A stretch of 64,000 nt of DNA from CALJDF01 sp038121105 (GCA_038121105.1 JAYONB010000001.1:248001-312000); one strand, 5' to 3'; shown: positions 1 through 8,714, counted from the stretch's first letter. Made by a program: numbers and translations. The notes: a model not told the origin generated them from the sequence alone.

Positions 1-255
1 ATCACCCAGCGTGTTGGTTATCGGTGACAGGTCCGCCGTCAACGACCGTTCGAACTCAATGACAAGTAGATCGCCCCCAGCCTGCGCTTGGTAGGCCACA
101 GGCGCCGGCCAGTCGAAAACGATCCGAGAGAAAGTCGGGCCTTGGAAGGCGCGCGCAAGAACCGTCTCCTGCGCCTGTCCCGTCGACGGTGCCATTGCCG
201 CAGCCACGCCCAGAGCTAGGACGAAGACCTGAAGAAGCCCCGCTACCAACCGCAT
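1..255 (-). CDS. Exported protein, N-terminal fragment (possible AMIN/TPR-type protein)
   Basis: Only the first 85 codons are inside the window; the gene runs off the left edge. The protein starts MRLVAGLLQVFVLALGVAAA, a clear hydrophobic signal sequence, probably cleaved after the following AQA. The mature part contains FSRIVFDWP and LLVIEFERS, which resembles the short beta-strand pattern of AMIN-like domains. It lies just downstream of the motE-like gene in the same direction, 125 bp away, so it may be the last gene of the fliL-fliM-motE transcription unit. From memory, Rhodospirillales often carry a large TPR protein at this place. That identity is inference from position and a short N-terminus. 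Confidence 0.45.
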   Translation of the reverse strand, partial: MRLVAGLLQVFVLALGVAAAMAPSTGQAQETVLARAFQGPTFSRIVFDWPAPVAYQAQAGGDLLVIEFERSLTADLSPITNTLGD

Positions 256-380
256 TGAGGAAGATTTCTTTGTTTGCGCGGTCGCCACGCGTCCCGACCG
301 ATTGCCGACAATAACTCGATCAACAATATCAATAGTTTGTGGCGCTTAGAAGCGATACCACCACAACAGGGGTCAACGGC

Positions 381-1151
381 TCAGCCGCCCTGCTCGCCCT
401 CTTCACCGCGGGGAAGGGCCGCTGCGGCATCGTTTTCGCCTGTTTCCAGCCGTTCCGGTAGCTGTCTCCGGGTCCGAATCTCGATTGTCACCGTGGTCGC
501 ACGCTGCGGGTTCATCGCCGCCAACACCGGCGCGAGCCGGCGTTCGTTCATCAACTCGGCAACATCGAGCAGAATATCGAGGTCGAGTTCGTTGAATATC
601 CGCGCCGCCTCCTTCGGCTTCATCGTCTCATAAACCCGTACCAGGCTACGTAGCTTCCGCTCTTCCTGGGCATCGTGCTGTTGAATCAGCGATTGGATAG
701 ACGCTTCGATCTCGCGCAACTCGGCAATCTGGTCTTCGATCCGCTGCTCGGCGGCTTCGAGAAGATTCTCGCGGATATCCAATTCACGCGCGCGCTGCTC
801 TAGTTGTTCCCGTCGCGCGGCGAGATCCTGCAATAGCGCAACCTCAGCCTCGGTAAATATCTGCCCCCCGGCCTGGTCCTCGGGACGAGCGGGCCCCTCA
901 CCAGTCCCAAGCAAAGCCTCATCGTCCGCCGACTCACTGCCCGCCTCCGCGGCCGGCGCCTCTTCGACCGTCTCCTCGTCGGCATCGCCAAAGGGATCTT
1001 CCTCCGCGGCCGAAGGTTCCGCAGCTTCAGCGACCGGCACAGCTATGCCGATGATCCTCTCCGCTTCGTTCCACAATCCACCGACCTTCGCCCCGAAGGC
1101 GACGAAGGCAACGACGATGAGAACTGGAAGAAGGCGAAGACGTTTCATCAT
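381..1151 (-). CDS. motE: MotE-family flagellar motor chaperone (MgtE N-terminal-like domain)
   Basis: The 256-residue protein has one N-terminal membrane segment (LLPVLIVVAFVAFGAKVGGL), an acidic Ala/Glu-rich linker to about residue 105, a long coiled coil (about 105-170) and a C-terminal domain with YETMKPKEAARIFNELD and LAAMNPQRA. This domain matches the MgtE intracellular N-domain. In rhizobia the MotE protein of this architecture is a periplasmic chaperone that stabilises MotC in the flagellar motor. The gene is 5 bp downstream of the DUF6468 gene and shares its operon with fliM and fliL. Two adjacent ATG codons (1151 and 1148) are possible starts. Confidence 0.75.
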   Translation of the reverse strand: MMKRLRLLPVLIVVAFVAFGAKVGGLWNEAERIIGIAVPVAEAAEPSAAEEDPFGDADEETVEEAPAAEAGSESADDEALLGTGEGPARPEDQAGGQIFTEAEVALLQDLAARREQLEQRARELDIRENLLEAAEQRIEDQIAELREIEASIQSLIQQHDAQEERKLRSLVRVYETMKPKEAARIFNELDLDILLDVAELMNERRLAPVLAAMNPQRATTVTIEIRTRRQLPERLETGENDAAAALPRGEEGEQGG

Positions 1152-1156
1152 GAGTA

Positions 1157-1600
1157 CTAACGCGCCTGCTGCAGCGCGGCCATCAGTTCGCGCTCGCTTT
1201 CGCTTGCCGTCCGAACAAGCTCTTTCGACACAACGCCGTTCCTGCGTTTCTTGGTCGCACTTTTTTCCGGCTGCGGCTTTGCACCCTCGTCCAGCGCAAT
1301 ATCCAAACGCTCCGCAAGAGACTGGGCGGCTCGGGTGACGTAGACGAGGTCGCCTTTCAAGGCCCGGGCCTCGTCGATCCGTTCCCCAAGCGCATTGGAT
1401 AGCTCGCTTCCGGTCGACTTGATTGACAGCAAGCCCGCCTGGGCACGTTCGGTGGCTGAGGTAAATTCGGCCATCAACTTTTTCATGGTCGTATTGGATT
1501 TGCGCACCTCGTTGAGGCGGGCATAAAGCACCACACAGTACCCGATGGTAATCAGAAGGAGCGCTGCAACGGCGCCATCAAGAAGAACCGGAAGTTCCAT
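1157..1600 (-). CDS. DUF6468 flagellar-locus membrane protein
   Basis: This 147-residue protein has one N-terminal transmembrane helix (AVAALLLITIGYCVVLYARL) followed by a predicted coiled-coil region and a basic segment (KSATKKRRNG). Its look and place match the DUF6468 family, which is found between fliM and motE in alphaproteobacterial flagellar operons; no biochemical role is known to me. Its ATG shares one base with the fliM stop codon (TGATG), so translation is probably coupled. A role in motor or switch assembly is inferred only from the neighbours. Confidence 0.65.
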   Translation of the reverse strand: MELPVLLDGAVAALLLITIGYCVVLYARLNEVRKSNTTMKKLMAEFTSATERAQAGLLSIKSTGSELSNALGERIDEARALKGDLVYVTRAAQSLAERLDIALDEGAKPQPEKSATKKRRNGVVSKELVRTASESERELMAALQQAR

Positions 1601-2715
1601 CAGTCCTTATCCTCGTTTCTAATCTGATCGGTGACCCGAATTGCCATCGTCGATCCGACACGTCCCATGCGCCCGGCCAAAAGCGAAACGCCACCGCAAC
1701 GCAGCTCAACTTCAGAGTCTTGGGTGCTGTTGAACATCACGGTGTCACCCACCTCCAGTTCCATGACCTTGCCCAATTTCATAACTTTCTCATCGAGGAC
1801 GGCCTCGATTTGGACCTGGGTGTACCAAAGTTCGGTGGCCAAATGGCCTTCCCAAATCGAATCACGACCGAACTTCTCACCCATGAACATCTGCAATAGA
1901 AGCTCGCGGACGGGTTCAAGCGTGGCATAGGGCAAGAGGAGTTCGATGCGACCGCCACGATCCTCCATATCGACCCGAAGCCGAATAAGGATGGCGGCAT
2001 TCGCGGGTCGGGCGATCGTCGCAAAGCGAGGATTCGTTTCCAACCGGTCGTAGACGAAATTGACCGGGCTCAGGGGCTCGAAAGCGCCGCTAAGATCTTT
2101 GAGAACGACTTCAACCATCTTTTCGACGAGGGAGCGCTCGATCGTTGTATAGGGCCGCCCCTCGATACGCATCGCCGCCGTTCCGCGGCGCCCACCGAGC
2201 AGAACATCGACAATCGAGTAGATCAGCGACGAATCAACCGTCAGCAATCCGTAGTTGTCCCATTCCTCTGCACGAAAAACGCCCAGGATCGCGGGCAACG
2301 GGATCGAGTTCAGGTAATCGCCAAAGCGGATCGAGGTGATGTTATCGAGCGAGACTTCCACATTGTCGGACGTGAAGTTCCGCAATGACGTCGTCATCAT
2401 CCGAACAAGACGGTCGAAGACGACCTCAAGCATCGGCAGGCGTTCGTAGGACACCAGTGCCGAGTTGACGATCGCCCGAATACCTGTGCGTTCGGCATCG
2501 TCTCCAAATCCGGATTCGAATCCTAGGAGACTGTCAATTTCGTCCTGATTGAGCACACGGCCGGAGGCATCGTCGTCGCCCGCCAGTTCGTCCCATTCTG
2601 CCGCTACACTGGCGTCAGCATCATCCCCCGGCGCCTCTTCTTCCTGAAGCGCTTTTTCCCACTCGGCTGCAACGTCGTCGTCGCCTGCGGGGGTTTCAGT
2701 ATCTGTATCGGCCAT
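1600..2715 (-). CDS. fliM: Flagellar motor switch protein FliM
   Basis: FliM forms the C-ring middle layer and binds CheY-P, FliG and FliN. The 371-residue protein has an acidic, low-complexity N-terminal stretch of about 60 residues, then NQDEIDSLLGF, the usual start of FliM and its CheY-P-binding segment. The CheC-like middle domain follows (SALVSYERLPMLEVVFDRLV; GGRRGTAAMRIEGRPYT), then the C-terminal FliN-like SpoA domain (GDTVMFNSTQDSEVELRCGG). The acidic N-terminal extension before the CheY-binding helix is longer than in enterobacterial FliM. It sits 14 bp downstream of fliL and overlaps the next gene by one base. Confidence 0.95.
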   Translation of the reverse strand: MADTDTETPAGDDDVAAEWEKALQEEEAPGDDADASVAAEWDELAGDDDASGRVLNQDEIDSLLGFESGFGDDAERTGIRAIVNSALVSYERLPMLEVVFDRLVRMMTTSLRNFTSDNVEVSLDNITSIRFGDYLNSIPLPAILGVFRAEEWDNYGLLTVDSSLIYSIVDVLLGGRRGTAAMRIEGRPYTTIERSLVEKMVEVVLKDLSGAFEPLSPVNFVYDRLETNPRFATIARPANAAILIRLRVDMEDRGGRIELLLPYATLEPVRELLLQMFMGEKFGRDSIWEGHLATELWYTQVQIEAVLDEKVMKLGKVMELEVGDTVMFNSTQDSEVELRCGGVSLLAGRMGRVGSTMAIRVTDQIRNEDKD

Positions 2716-2729
2716 TTCGTCCTTGCCGT

Positions 2730-3311
2730 CTATTGAACGAGCAATTCACTGAACAAAACGTCGCTGACTTGTACCGGCTCGACGGCACGGTTGATTCGCG
2801 AGAGCATTTCCTGTTTCAGACGAAACAGGCCCGCAGAGCCGCTCAGGTCGTCGAGCCGCAATTCGCGCATATAAACTTGGAAGTTGTCCAAAACACGGGG
2901 CAACATCGAATCGAGCTGCGCACGATTTTCCGGCGTGTCGTTGGCGATTTCGAGCGAAACCGTCATCCTCAGAAACGCAGTCGTGCCGTCGGTAGTGTTT
3001 AGGTTGACCGTCATCTGGGGCAACTCATAGAAACCGACATGCCCGGCACCGCCGGCACCGCCGTGTTCGCCGTCCTCGCCATGCGACTCTTCAGTTGCAA
3101 CTTCTTCGTCTTCGCCGCCCCCAAACGGACCGATGCCCATAACGACAGCGCCCGCAACGGCCAGGATGACGACAACCAACGGGACCCCAACGAAAAGAAT
3201 GAGCTTGCGTTTGCCGCCCTTCTTTCGTTTGCCACCGCCTTCTTCGTCATCATCATCGCCTTCGTCGAGGGGAGCTTCGTCGAGGTCGTCGTCTTCGTCG
3301 GTGTCGCTCAT
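2730..3311 (-). CDS. fliL: Flagellar basal-body-associated protein FliL
   Basis: The 193-residue protein has a very acidic cytoplasmic N-terminus (about 25 residues), a KRKKGGKRK basic patch, one transmembrane helix (LILFVGVPLVVVILAVAGAV), a Glu/Gly/His-rich linker and a C-terminal periplasmic FliL domain ending SDVLFSELLVQ. FliL surrounds the stator units and supports torque. It is first in the leftward fliL-fliM-DUF6468-motE set and is divergent from flgF across 349 bp. No convincing sigma-54 site was found on its own strand. Confidence 0.93.
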   Translation of the reverse strand: MSDTDEDDDLDEAPLDEGDDDDEEGGGKRKKGGKRKLILFVGVPLVVVILAVAGAVVMGIGPFGGGEDEEVATEESHGEDGEHGGAGGAGHVGFYELPQMTVNLNTTDGTTAFLRMTVSLEIANDTPENRAQLDSMLPRVLDNFQVYMRELRLDDLSGSAGLFRLKQEMLSRINRAVEPVQVSDVLFSELLVQ

Positions 3312-3513
3312 TCGTTCGATTCCAATATCTCTATGTGAACGCTTTTCGCGACCGCCGTATCCAGTCCTGCGACATTAGGTCGATATCGTTAACAACTGGT
3401 GAAAGGCGACGGCGCGGTTGCCCGGACGATATCAGAAATTGCCGGCGCTCGCCCCACGAGGCGGCAACTTCCTCTCGGCAAGGGATGCCGAATCGGGCGT
3501 CCCTTGCCGACCT

Positions 3514-3529
3514 TGGCACCCTGCATGCT
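3514..3529 (+). promoter_or_regulatory. Sigma-54 (-24/-12) promoter-like site, distal, upstream of flgF
   Basis: The sequence reads TGGCACCCTGCATGCT: the GG and GC dinucleotides have the exact 10-base spacing of sigma-54 promoters and the -24 box TGGCAC is perfect. The -12 box ATGCT is weaker than TTGCW. It lies 131 bp before flgF in the 349-bp fliL/flgF intergenic region (3312-3660), which otherwise holds no gene. It could be an alternative promoter or a decoy RpoN site. Confidence 0.5.
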
Positions 3530-3565
3530 TCACCCAACCCATTGAAAATAAATGGGTTTCTGGAC

Positions 3566-3581
3566 TGGCACAGCCGATGCA
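3566..3581 (+). promoter_or_regulatory. Sigma-54 (-24/-12) promoter, proximal, for flgF-flgG-flgA-flgH
   Basis: The sequence TGGCACAGCCGATGCA has a perfect TGGCAC -24 box and a GC at the exact -12 spacing. It ends 79 bp before the flgF ATG, leaving a leader of roughly 65-70 nt. Class II rod and hook genes in Caulobacter and relatives are transcribed by RpoN with FlbD, so a sigma-54 promoter here fits the family rule. An AAGGGAAGAAGGG ribosome-binding region precedes the ATG. Confidence 0.65.
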
Positions 3582-3660
3582 CCTGTGATGGCGCCACAGG
3601 TGGGCGCCTTCAATCGTAAAGCGGATCTAAAACGGATCGGCTGGCAAGGGAAGAAGGGAT

Positions 3661-4386
3661 ATGGAAAACACCTCTTACATTGGCTTGTCGCGCCAAATCG
3701 CGCTGGGCCGCCAACTCGATATGGTCGCGAACAACGTCGCGAACATGAACTCTTCGGGGTTCAAAGGCGAACGCGCCATCTTCGAGGAATTTTTGGTCAA
3801 GACGACCAATCGCAAGAAGCTGTCTTACGTCCAAGACCGCGGCTTGTGGCGAGATACGCAGGAAGGCCCGATGCAACGAACGGGCAATCCGTATGACCTC
3901 GCCATCAAGGGCGAAGCCTATTTCGTTGTCGGAACGACCGACGGTCCGCGCTACACCCAAAACGGCCGCTTTCAACTCGACGCCGAGGGAACCCTGGTTA
4001 CGCAGTCCGGGTTTCCGGTTCTTGACGAAAACGGCGATCCCGTCGTGATCGACCCACTCGACGGGGCCATCACCTTTTCCTCGGAAGGGTCGGTCATTGG
4101 CGACCTCGGCGAGATCGCCCGCCTCCAGTTGGTTGCCTTCGAGAACGAACAAGAACTGCTGAAGATTGGCGATAGCCTCTACAGCAGCCAGCAAAACCCG
4201 CAAGAACCCGAACGTGCACAAGTGCTCCAAGGCATGTTCGAAGGATCGAACGTCAAGGGTGTCGTCGAGATGACTCGCATGATGGATGTCGTGCGCGCCT
4301 ACACCTCGACCGCCAACATGCTTCAGTCCAACCACGACCTACAGCGCCGCGCCGTCGAACGGCTTGGCGAAGTGGTTACCGCGTAA
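3661..4386 (+). CDS. flgF: Flagellar basal-body rod protein FlgF
   Basis: FlgF is a proximal rod subunit exported by the flagellar type III system. The 241-residue protein has the rod-family N-terminal helix (RQLDMVANNVANMNSSGFKG), the central beta domain (GDLGEIARLQLVAF) and the C-terminal rod helix (MMDVVRAYTSTANMLQSNHD). The shorter central domain and the N-terminus MENTSYIGLSRQIALGRQ are those of FlgF rather than FlgG. A strong Shine-Dalgarno AGAAGG precedes the ATG. It is first in flgF-flgG-flgA-flgH. Confidence 0.94.
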   Translation: MENTSYIGLSRQIALGRQLDMVANNVANMNSSGFKGERAIFEEFLVKTTNRKKLSYVQDRGLWRDTQEGPMQRTGNPYDLAIKGEAYFVVGTTDGPRYTQNGRFQLDAEGTLVTQSGFPVLDENGDPVVIDPLDGAITFSSEGSVIGDLGEIARLQLVAFENEQELLKIGDSLYSSQQNPQEPERAQVLQGMFEGSNVKGVVEMTRMMDVVRAYTSTANMLQSNHDLQRRAVERLGEVVTA

Positions 4387-4414
4387 CCTAGAAAGCTAGA
4401 CAGAGGATAACGCC

Positions 4415-5203
4415 ATGACGAGGTCATTAAGCATCGCCGCAACGGGCATGCTGGCACAGCAGCTCAACGTCGAGGTGATCTCCAATAACATCGCCAACTT
4501 GAACACGACGGGCTTTAAGCGCCAGCGTGCCGAGTTCCAGGACCTGATCTACCAAAACCAGACCCGGGTCGGCTCGACCTCGACCGACGGCGGCTCGATC
4601 GTTCCCGCCGGTATCCAGCTGGGTACTGGTGTAAATGCGGGCGCGGTCTATCGGATCACCGAACAAGGGTCGGTCGTTCAAACAGGAAACACCTACGACC
4701 TTGCCGTTCAAGGCAAAGGCTACTTTAGGATCGTCCAGCCCGATGGCCAGGAAACCTATACCCGGGCCGGCTCATTCCAATTGTCTCCGGCAGGCGAAGT
4801 CGTCACGCAAGACGGCTTCCAAGTTTCGCCGGGGGTCACCGTGCCGCCTGATGCTATCGGTGTCACCATCAACCAATCGGGCGAAGTGCTTGTCTCGATC
4901 GACGGCCAGGTCGACCCAACCAATGTCGGCCAGCTGGAATTGGTGACCTTCCCCAACGAGGCCGGCCTCGAGGCTATCGGCGACAATCTGTTCCAGGAAA
5001 CGCCCGCATCCGGTGCCGCCACGGTGGGCACCCCCGGCACAAGCGGTGTCGGCACGGTGCTGCAAGGCTTCCTTGAGACAGCCAACGTCAATCCGGTTTC
5101 GGAAATCACCAACCTGATTACCGCCCAGCGGGCTTACGAAATGAACTCCCGCGTCATCACGGCGTCCGACGAAATGTTGCGGACCATCACCAACCTTAGA
5201 TAG
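4415..5203 (+). CDS. flgG: Flagellar basal-body distal rod protein FlgG
   Basis: The 262-residue protein has the length and order of FlgG. The N-terminal rod motif is EVISNNIANLNTTGFKRQRA, the middle carries DLAVQGKGYFRI and GAFSF-like strands (AGSFQLSPAGEVV), and the C-terminal helix is NLITAQRAYEMNSRVITASD. FlgG polymerises into the distal rod. It follows flgF by 28 bp with an AGAGGATAA ribosome-binding site. Confidence 0.96.
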   Translation: MTRSLSIAATGMLAQQLNVEVISNNIANLNTTGFKRQRAEFQDLIYQNQTRVGSTSTDGGSIVPAGIQLGTGVNAGAVYRITEQGSVVQTGNTYDLAVQGKGYFRIVQPDGQETYTRAGSFQLSPAGEVVTQDGFQVSPGVTVPPDAIGVTINQSGEVLVSIDGQVDPTNVGQLELVTFPNEAGLEAIGDNLFQETPASGAATVGTPGTSGVGTVLQGFLETANVNPVSEITNLITAQRAYEMNSRVITASDEMLRTITNLR

Positions 5204-5230
5204 CGAGGCGCCTTGAAAGGCGATAGCCCA

Positions 5231-6196
5231 ATGAAGTTCACCCGCCCCCTACTCTCGATCGTTTGCGCCGCGTTCATCGTTGGCTGGCCCCTGTGGGCGA
5301 GCGCGGCACCGCAATTGCGCTCGCCGATCGTCGTCGAGGGACCGGACTTGACCCTTGGGCACATTTTCGAGGATGCCGGCGACGCGAGCTCGGTACGCGT
5401 CGGTCCGTCGCCGGAACCCGGCGAGCGAACAGTGATCCGACCCGCGAGCCTCGCGCGTTTTGCAAAACAGCACGGCCTAGAGTGGGCGCCGGGTCCCGCG
5501 GTCAATTCGGTCGTCGTACGCCGCGCCAGCACCACGCTTGCGGAAGACGACGTGACGTACCTGTTGCGCCAGGAATTGCGGGCGGCCGGCGCAGCGGGCC
5601 AACTAGACATCGAGTTGCGCAGACAAAACCTTCGCATCGCCGTACCGATCGACAGCATTTACGATCTGACAATCGATCGCCTTTCCTACAACCGAGAAAG
5701 CGGTCGATTTACGGCGCAACTGCGCGTCTCCGGACCTGAATTCTCCCCGCGGAATGCGGTAATCGACGGTGTCGCCCATTCGGTGGTCGAAATTCCCGTG
5801 ACGACCCGAACAATCGCAAAAGGCGGCGTTATCGCAGAAGACGACATCGCTTGGATTGAAGTCCGGTCGGGTGACGTTCAACGTCGGACAGCCACGGACC
5901 TCGAACAAATCGTCGGTCAAGAAGCGAAACGACAGATTCGCCCGGATTCGCCCATTCGGTCTAACGATTTGTGGCCGCCACGACTGGTCCGCAAGGGACG
6001 TCTCGTGACGCTCACAGTGCAGACCCGCTACATGCTCCTGCAGACCAACGGCCAAGCCGTTGAGGACGGCGCCCTAGGCGATGTCGTCCGGGTTCTTAAT
6101 CTAAAGAGCCGCAAAACCGTTCGAGGCATCGTTAGCGGCGACGGCGAAATCGAGATCCCACTCAATGCTGCCTCGCAACTCGCCGCGACCAACTAG
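5231..6196 (+). CDS. flgA: Flagellar P-ring assembly chaperone FlgA
   Basis: FlgA is a periplasmic chaperone for FlgI polymerisation around the rod. The 321-residue protein has a signal peptide (LLSIVCAAFIVGWPLWASA) and a C-terminal SAF-type domain (VPVTTRTIAKGGVIAEDDI; QIVGQEAKRQIRPDSPIRS; VVRVLNLKSRKTVRGIVSGD). I chose the ATG at 5231, preceded by GAAAGGCG, over a TTG at 5213 that would add six residues before the signal peptide. It follows flgG by 27 bp. Confidence 0.88.
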   Translation: MKFTRPLLSIVCAAFIVGWPLWASAAPQLRSPIVVEGPDLTLGHIFEDAGDASSVRVGPSPEPGERTVIRPASLARFAKQHGLEWAPGPAVNSVVVRRASTTLAEDDVTYLLRQELRAAGAAGQLDIELRRQNLRIAVPIDSIYDLTIDRLSYNRESGRFTAQLRVSGPEFSPRNAVIDGVAHSVVEIPVTTRTIAKGGVIAEDDIAWIEVRSGDVQRRTATDLEQIVGQEAKRQIRPDSPIRSNDLWPPRLVRKGRLVTLTVQTRYMLLQTNGQAVEDGALGDVVRVLNLKSRKTVRGIVSGDGEIEIPLNAASQLAATN

Positions 6197-6214
6197 GCGC
6201 GAAAGGAAACCTCC

Positions 6215-6979
6215 ATGGTCCAGAACACAAAACGCCGGCTACGCAACGTCTCTTTGCTTCTGTTGCTCACAGCTTCGTTGAGCGCATGCAACGCGGTCAC
6301 TCGGATTGCCCAAGTAGGCACCGCACCGCCGATCTCGCCGATCGAGAACCCAACCCAAGCGCCTGGCTACCGTGTGGTCAGCCTGCCGATGCCGGACGCC
6401 ACGACCGACCGGTTCATGTCGAATTCGCTTTGGCGTCAAGGCGCACGAGCGTTCTTCAAGGACCAGCGCGCCGCGCGAGTCGGCGATATCTTGACCGTCG
6501 TAATTAACATCAACGACCAAGCCACGTTCGACAACGAAACCGAACGCACTCGGGAAAACACCGAAGATTCGGATCTGACCAACTTGTTTGGATTGGAAAC
6601 CCAGCTTGAGAAAAAACTGCTTCCGGAATCCTTCGACCCGACTAGCGCTCTAAGCCTGGGCAGCACCTCCAAGTCCAAGGGTGTCGGGAAAGTGGATCGT
6701 TCGGAAGAACTCAGCCTCACCGTGGCGGCGATCGTCACGCAGGTGTTGCCGAACGGCAATCTGGTCATTCAGGGGCGCCAGGAGGTTCGTGTGAACTTCG
6801 AAGTTCGCGAACTCCTCATCGCGGGTGTCGTCCGGCCGGAAGACATCACCGCAACGAACCAAATTCAGCACACGCAAATCGCGGAAGCTCGGATTTCCTA
6901 CGGCGGACGCGGGCAACTGACGGATGTACAGCAACCTCGCTATGGTCAGCAGGTTCTGGACATTCTGTTCCCGTTCTAG
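6215..6979 (+). CDS. flgH: Flagellar L-ring protein FlgH (lipoprotein)
   Basis: FlgH forms the outer-membrane L-ring. The 254-residue protein has a lipoprotein signal with lipobox LSAC, so Cys26 is the likely lipidated residue. It also has the FlgH signatures RVGDILTVVININDQATFDN, the VAAIVTQVLPNGNLVIQG strand block, and the terminal RYGQQVLDILFPF. It follows flgA by 18 bp and is closed by a strong terminator at 6998-7030. Confidence 0.96.
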   Translation: MVQNTKRRLRNVSLLLLLTASLSACNAVTRIAQVGTAPPISPIENPTQAPGYRVVSLPMPDATTDRFMSNSLWRQGARAFFKDQRAARVGDILTVVININDQATFDNETERTRENTEDSDLTNLFGLETQLEKKLLPESFDPTSALSLGSTSKSKGVGKVDRSEELSLTVAAIVTQVLPNGNLVIQGRQEVRVNFEVRELLIAGVVRPEDITATNQIQHTQIAEARISYGGRGQLTDVQQPRYGQQVLDILFPF

Positions 6980-6997
6980 CAGTCCGTCCTTGCCAGA

Positions 6998-7030
6998 GAA
7001 AAGGCCGGTCCAGAATGGACCGGCCTTTTC
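6998..7030. terminator. Bidirectional rho-independent terminator between flgH and the dksA-like gene
   Basis: A perfect 14-bp inverted repeat (gaaaaggccggtcc, loop agaat, ggaccggccttttc) carries a T-run on the + strand and an equivalent one on the - strand. It separates the converging flgH (ends 6979) and DksA-like gene (ends 7056) and can serve both. Confidence 0.9.
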
Positions 7031-7055
7031 ATTTTGTGCCGAACTATTCCGCCGA

Positions 7056-7967
7056 CTACTCGTCGCGATAGACCCTTTCGCGACGTTCGTGTCTCTCCTG
7101 CGCCTCGATGCTTAATGTCGCAATAGGCCGCGCTTCCAAACGCTTCAGGCCGATCGGTTCGTCGGTTTCTTCGCAGTAGCCGTAACTTCCGTCAATGATG
7201 CGGCCCAGCGCCTCGTCGATCTTGGAAATGAGCTTTCGCTCCCGATCCCGGGTCCGTAGCTCCAACGAACGATCCGACTCGGCGGAGGCGCGATCCGCAA
7301 GATCCGGCTCCGCGAGGCTGCTTTCCTGCAAATGCGCCAATGTTTGAGTCGACTCACGGAGCAACTCGTCGCGCCAATCCAGCAGCTTGTTCTTGAAGTA
7401 GGCCAACTGCTTGGCGTTCATGAACGGTTCTCTCTCGGAGGGCCGGTAATTCTTCGAGACCTTTGCGCGCTTATGGAGCAGTGCGCGCTTGCGGCGTTCT
7501 TCCTCGGCCATCTTGGCGCGCTCGGCGGCGGCTAGTTTGGCCTCTTTAGCGGCTTCCGCTTTAAGTTCTGCCGCACTTTTCTTAGGTACCTTTGGCGCGG
7601 CCTTACCGGCCGCTTTTTTCTTGGGAGAGGCGGCCTTGGCAGTCGCCTTTTTGCTCGCGCTCGACGAACTAGCGGCTTTTGATGCGGCCTTGGGCTTAGC
7701 CTTCGGTTTTGCTTTTTTCGACGCCGTGGCGCGCGACTTCTTTGTCGCAGCTTTTTTCGCTGGCTTCTTGGCGGCCGCCTTCTTGGGTCGGGACGCCTTC
7801 TTAGCCGGGGCTTTTCTTGCGGCGGTTTTCTTTTTCGGCGCCTTTTTCTTTGCCGCGGTGTTACCCGCGGGACGCCGCTTCGCGGCTGTGGCCTTCTTCT
7901 TGGCGGCCTGCCGCGGCTTGGCCTTCGCGGCCGTTTTCCGCCCTTTTGCCTTCGCTCTGCTCGCCAT
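7056..7967 (-). CDS. DksA/TraR-family regulator with a long histone-H1-like Lys/Ala tail
   Basis: The last ~110 residues are a typical alphaproteobacterial DksA: MNAKQLAYFKNKLLDWRDEL, then the coiled-coil hairpin (LADRASAESDRSLELRTRDR), then GYCEETDEPIGLKRLEARP and ATLSIEAQERHERR. DksA acts in the RNA polymerase secondary channel with ppGpp. Only one Cys of the C4 zinc site remains, as is common in this class. The first ~190 residues are a repetitive Lys/Ala/Pro tail (KKAPKKKTAARKAPAKKA and similar) like histone H1 or AlgP. I chose the ATG at 7967, which has GAGGAC upstream, over an ORF start at 8051. Total 303 residues, about twice a usual DksA. Confidence 0.85.
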   Translation of the reverse strand: MASRAKAKGRKTAAKAKPRQAAKKKATAAKRRPAGNTAAKKKAPKKKTAARKAPAKKASRPKKAAAKKPAKKAATKKSRATASKKAKPKAKPKAASKAASSSSASKKATAKAASPKKKAAGKAAPKVPKKSAAELKAEAAKEAKLAAAERAKMAEEERRKRALLHKRAKVSKNYRPSEREPFMNAKQLAYFKNKLLDWRDELLRESTQTLAHLQESSLAEPDLADRASAESDRSLELRTRDRERKLISKIDEALGRIIDGSYGYCEETDEPIGLKRLEARPIATLSIEAQERHERRERVYRDE

Positions 7968-8096
7968 CAAGTCCTCGACGCTTACTGATACCGAAAAGCC
8001 ACACTTCGCCCAAGGGCGCCGCAGTATAGGGACCGTGTCGCAGCCCAGCAAGGACTTGAGCAGGCCACCCTAATATATTGTTTTATAAGGAAATAC

Positions 8097-8525
8097 TCAG
8101 GCTCGATCGTACTTTGCCAGCTCGACGGCCGCCCGCAGCTCGATCTCATCGAGGACTTCCCGGAGCTTCGGGTCATCGATCTCTTGGCGCTCGGACTTCA
8201 CCGCCCGCACCAGATCATGGAGCTTGCCGCGAGAAATCCCGCCAATGAGCAGCCCATGGCGAATATTGTCGAGAAGATCCAACATGTCGCGACCGCGTGC
8301 CAGCGCCCGTTTGCGGCCCGATGTCGCGTCGTCGACTTCCTGAAGTGCAATAAGCGCATCGACCGGCGCCAAGGCGCTGGGACCACGCACCTGCGTCGCG
8401 GCGGCCGGTTCCGCGTCGGTGGCCGCGACTTCATCCGCAAAACCACCTTTTCCGCCACGGTCAGCCCCCTTGCGGGTCCGCTGGATCGCGTTGTTCCGAA
8501 CCGGTCCGGGACCAGTCACTTTCAT
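8097..8525 (-). CDS. fliX: Flagellar assembly regulator FliX
   Basis: FliX is a class II trans-acting factor that couples flagellar assembly to FlbD-dependent transcription in Caulobacter. The 142-residue protein has a Gly/Ala-rich N-terminus and a conserved C-terminal helical part: LIALQEVDDATSGRKRALAR, LDLLDNIRHGLLIGGISRGK, LDEIELRAAVELAKYD. It is divergent from flgI across 243 bp, the usual fliX-flgI arrangement in this class. Confidence 0.88.
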   Translation of the reverse strand: MKVTGPGPVRNNAIQRTRKGADRGGKGGFADEVAATDAEPAAATQVRGPSALAPVDALIALQEVDDATSGRKRALARGRDMLDLLDNIRHGLLIGGISRGKLHDLVRAVKSERQEIDDPKLREVLDEIELRAAVELAKYDRA

Positions 8526-8714
8526 GGGCGGGGTGATCCTTGTTTCTCGGGTGCAGTCATTTTGATCAATCTATGGTTAATCGCAGGTAAACGACAACAT
8601 CAAGGCGGCAACCTTTGCCCGGATCGGCCCGTTGGCTGGGCAGTGTTTGCCCAGAAAATACACCCTTAGCCGATTAATTTCCTTTGGTTTCAACGCGTTA
8701 GGTCTCGACCCGAA

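Noticed and set aside
3526..3541. Possible sigma-54 site on the - strand for fliL (TGGGTTGGGTGAAGCA)
   Set aside because: GG and GC spacing fits but both boxes are poor, and it lies 215 bp from the gene.
7489..8073. 194-residue + strand frame rich in Phe and Ala
   Set aside because: It is the antisense reading of the Lys/Ala-rich DksA-like tail.
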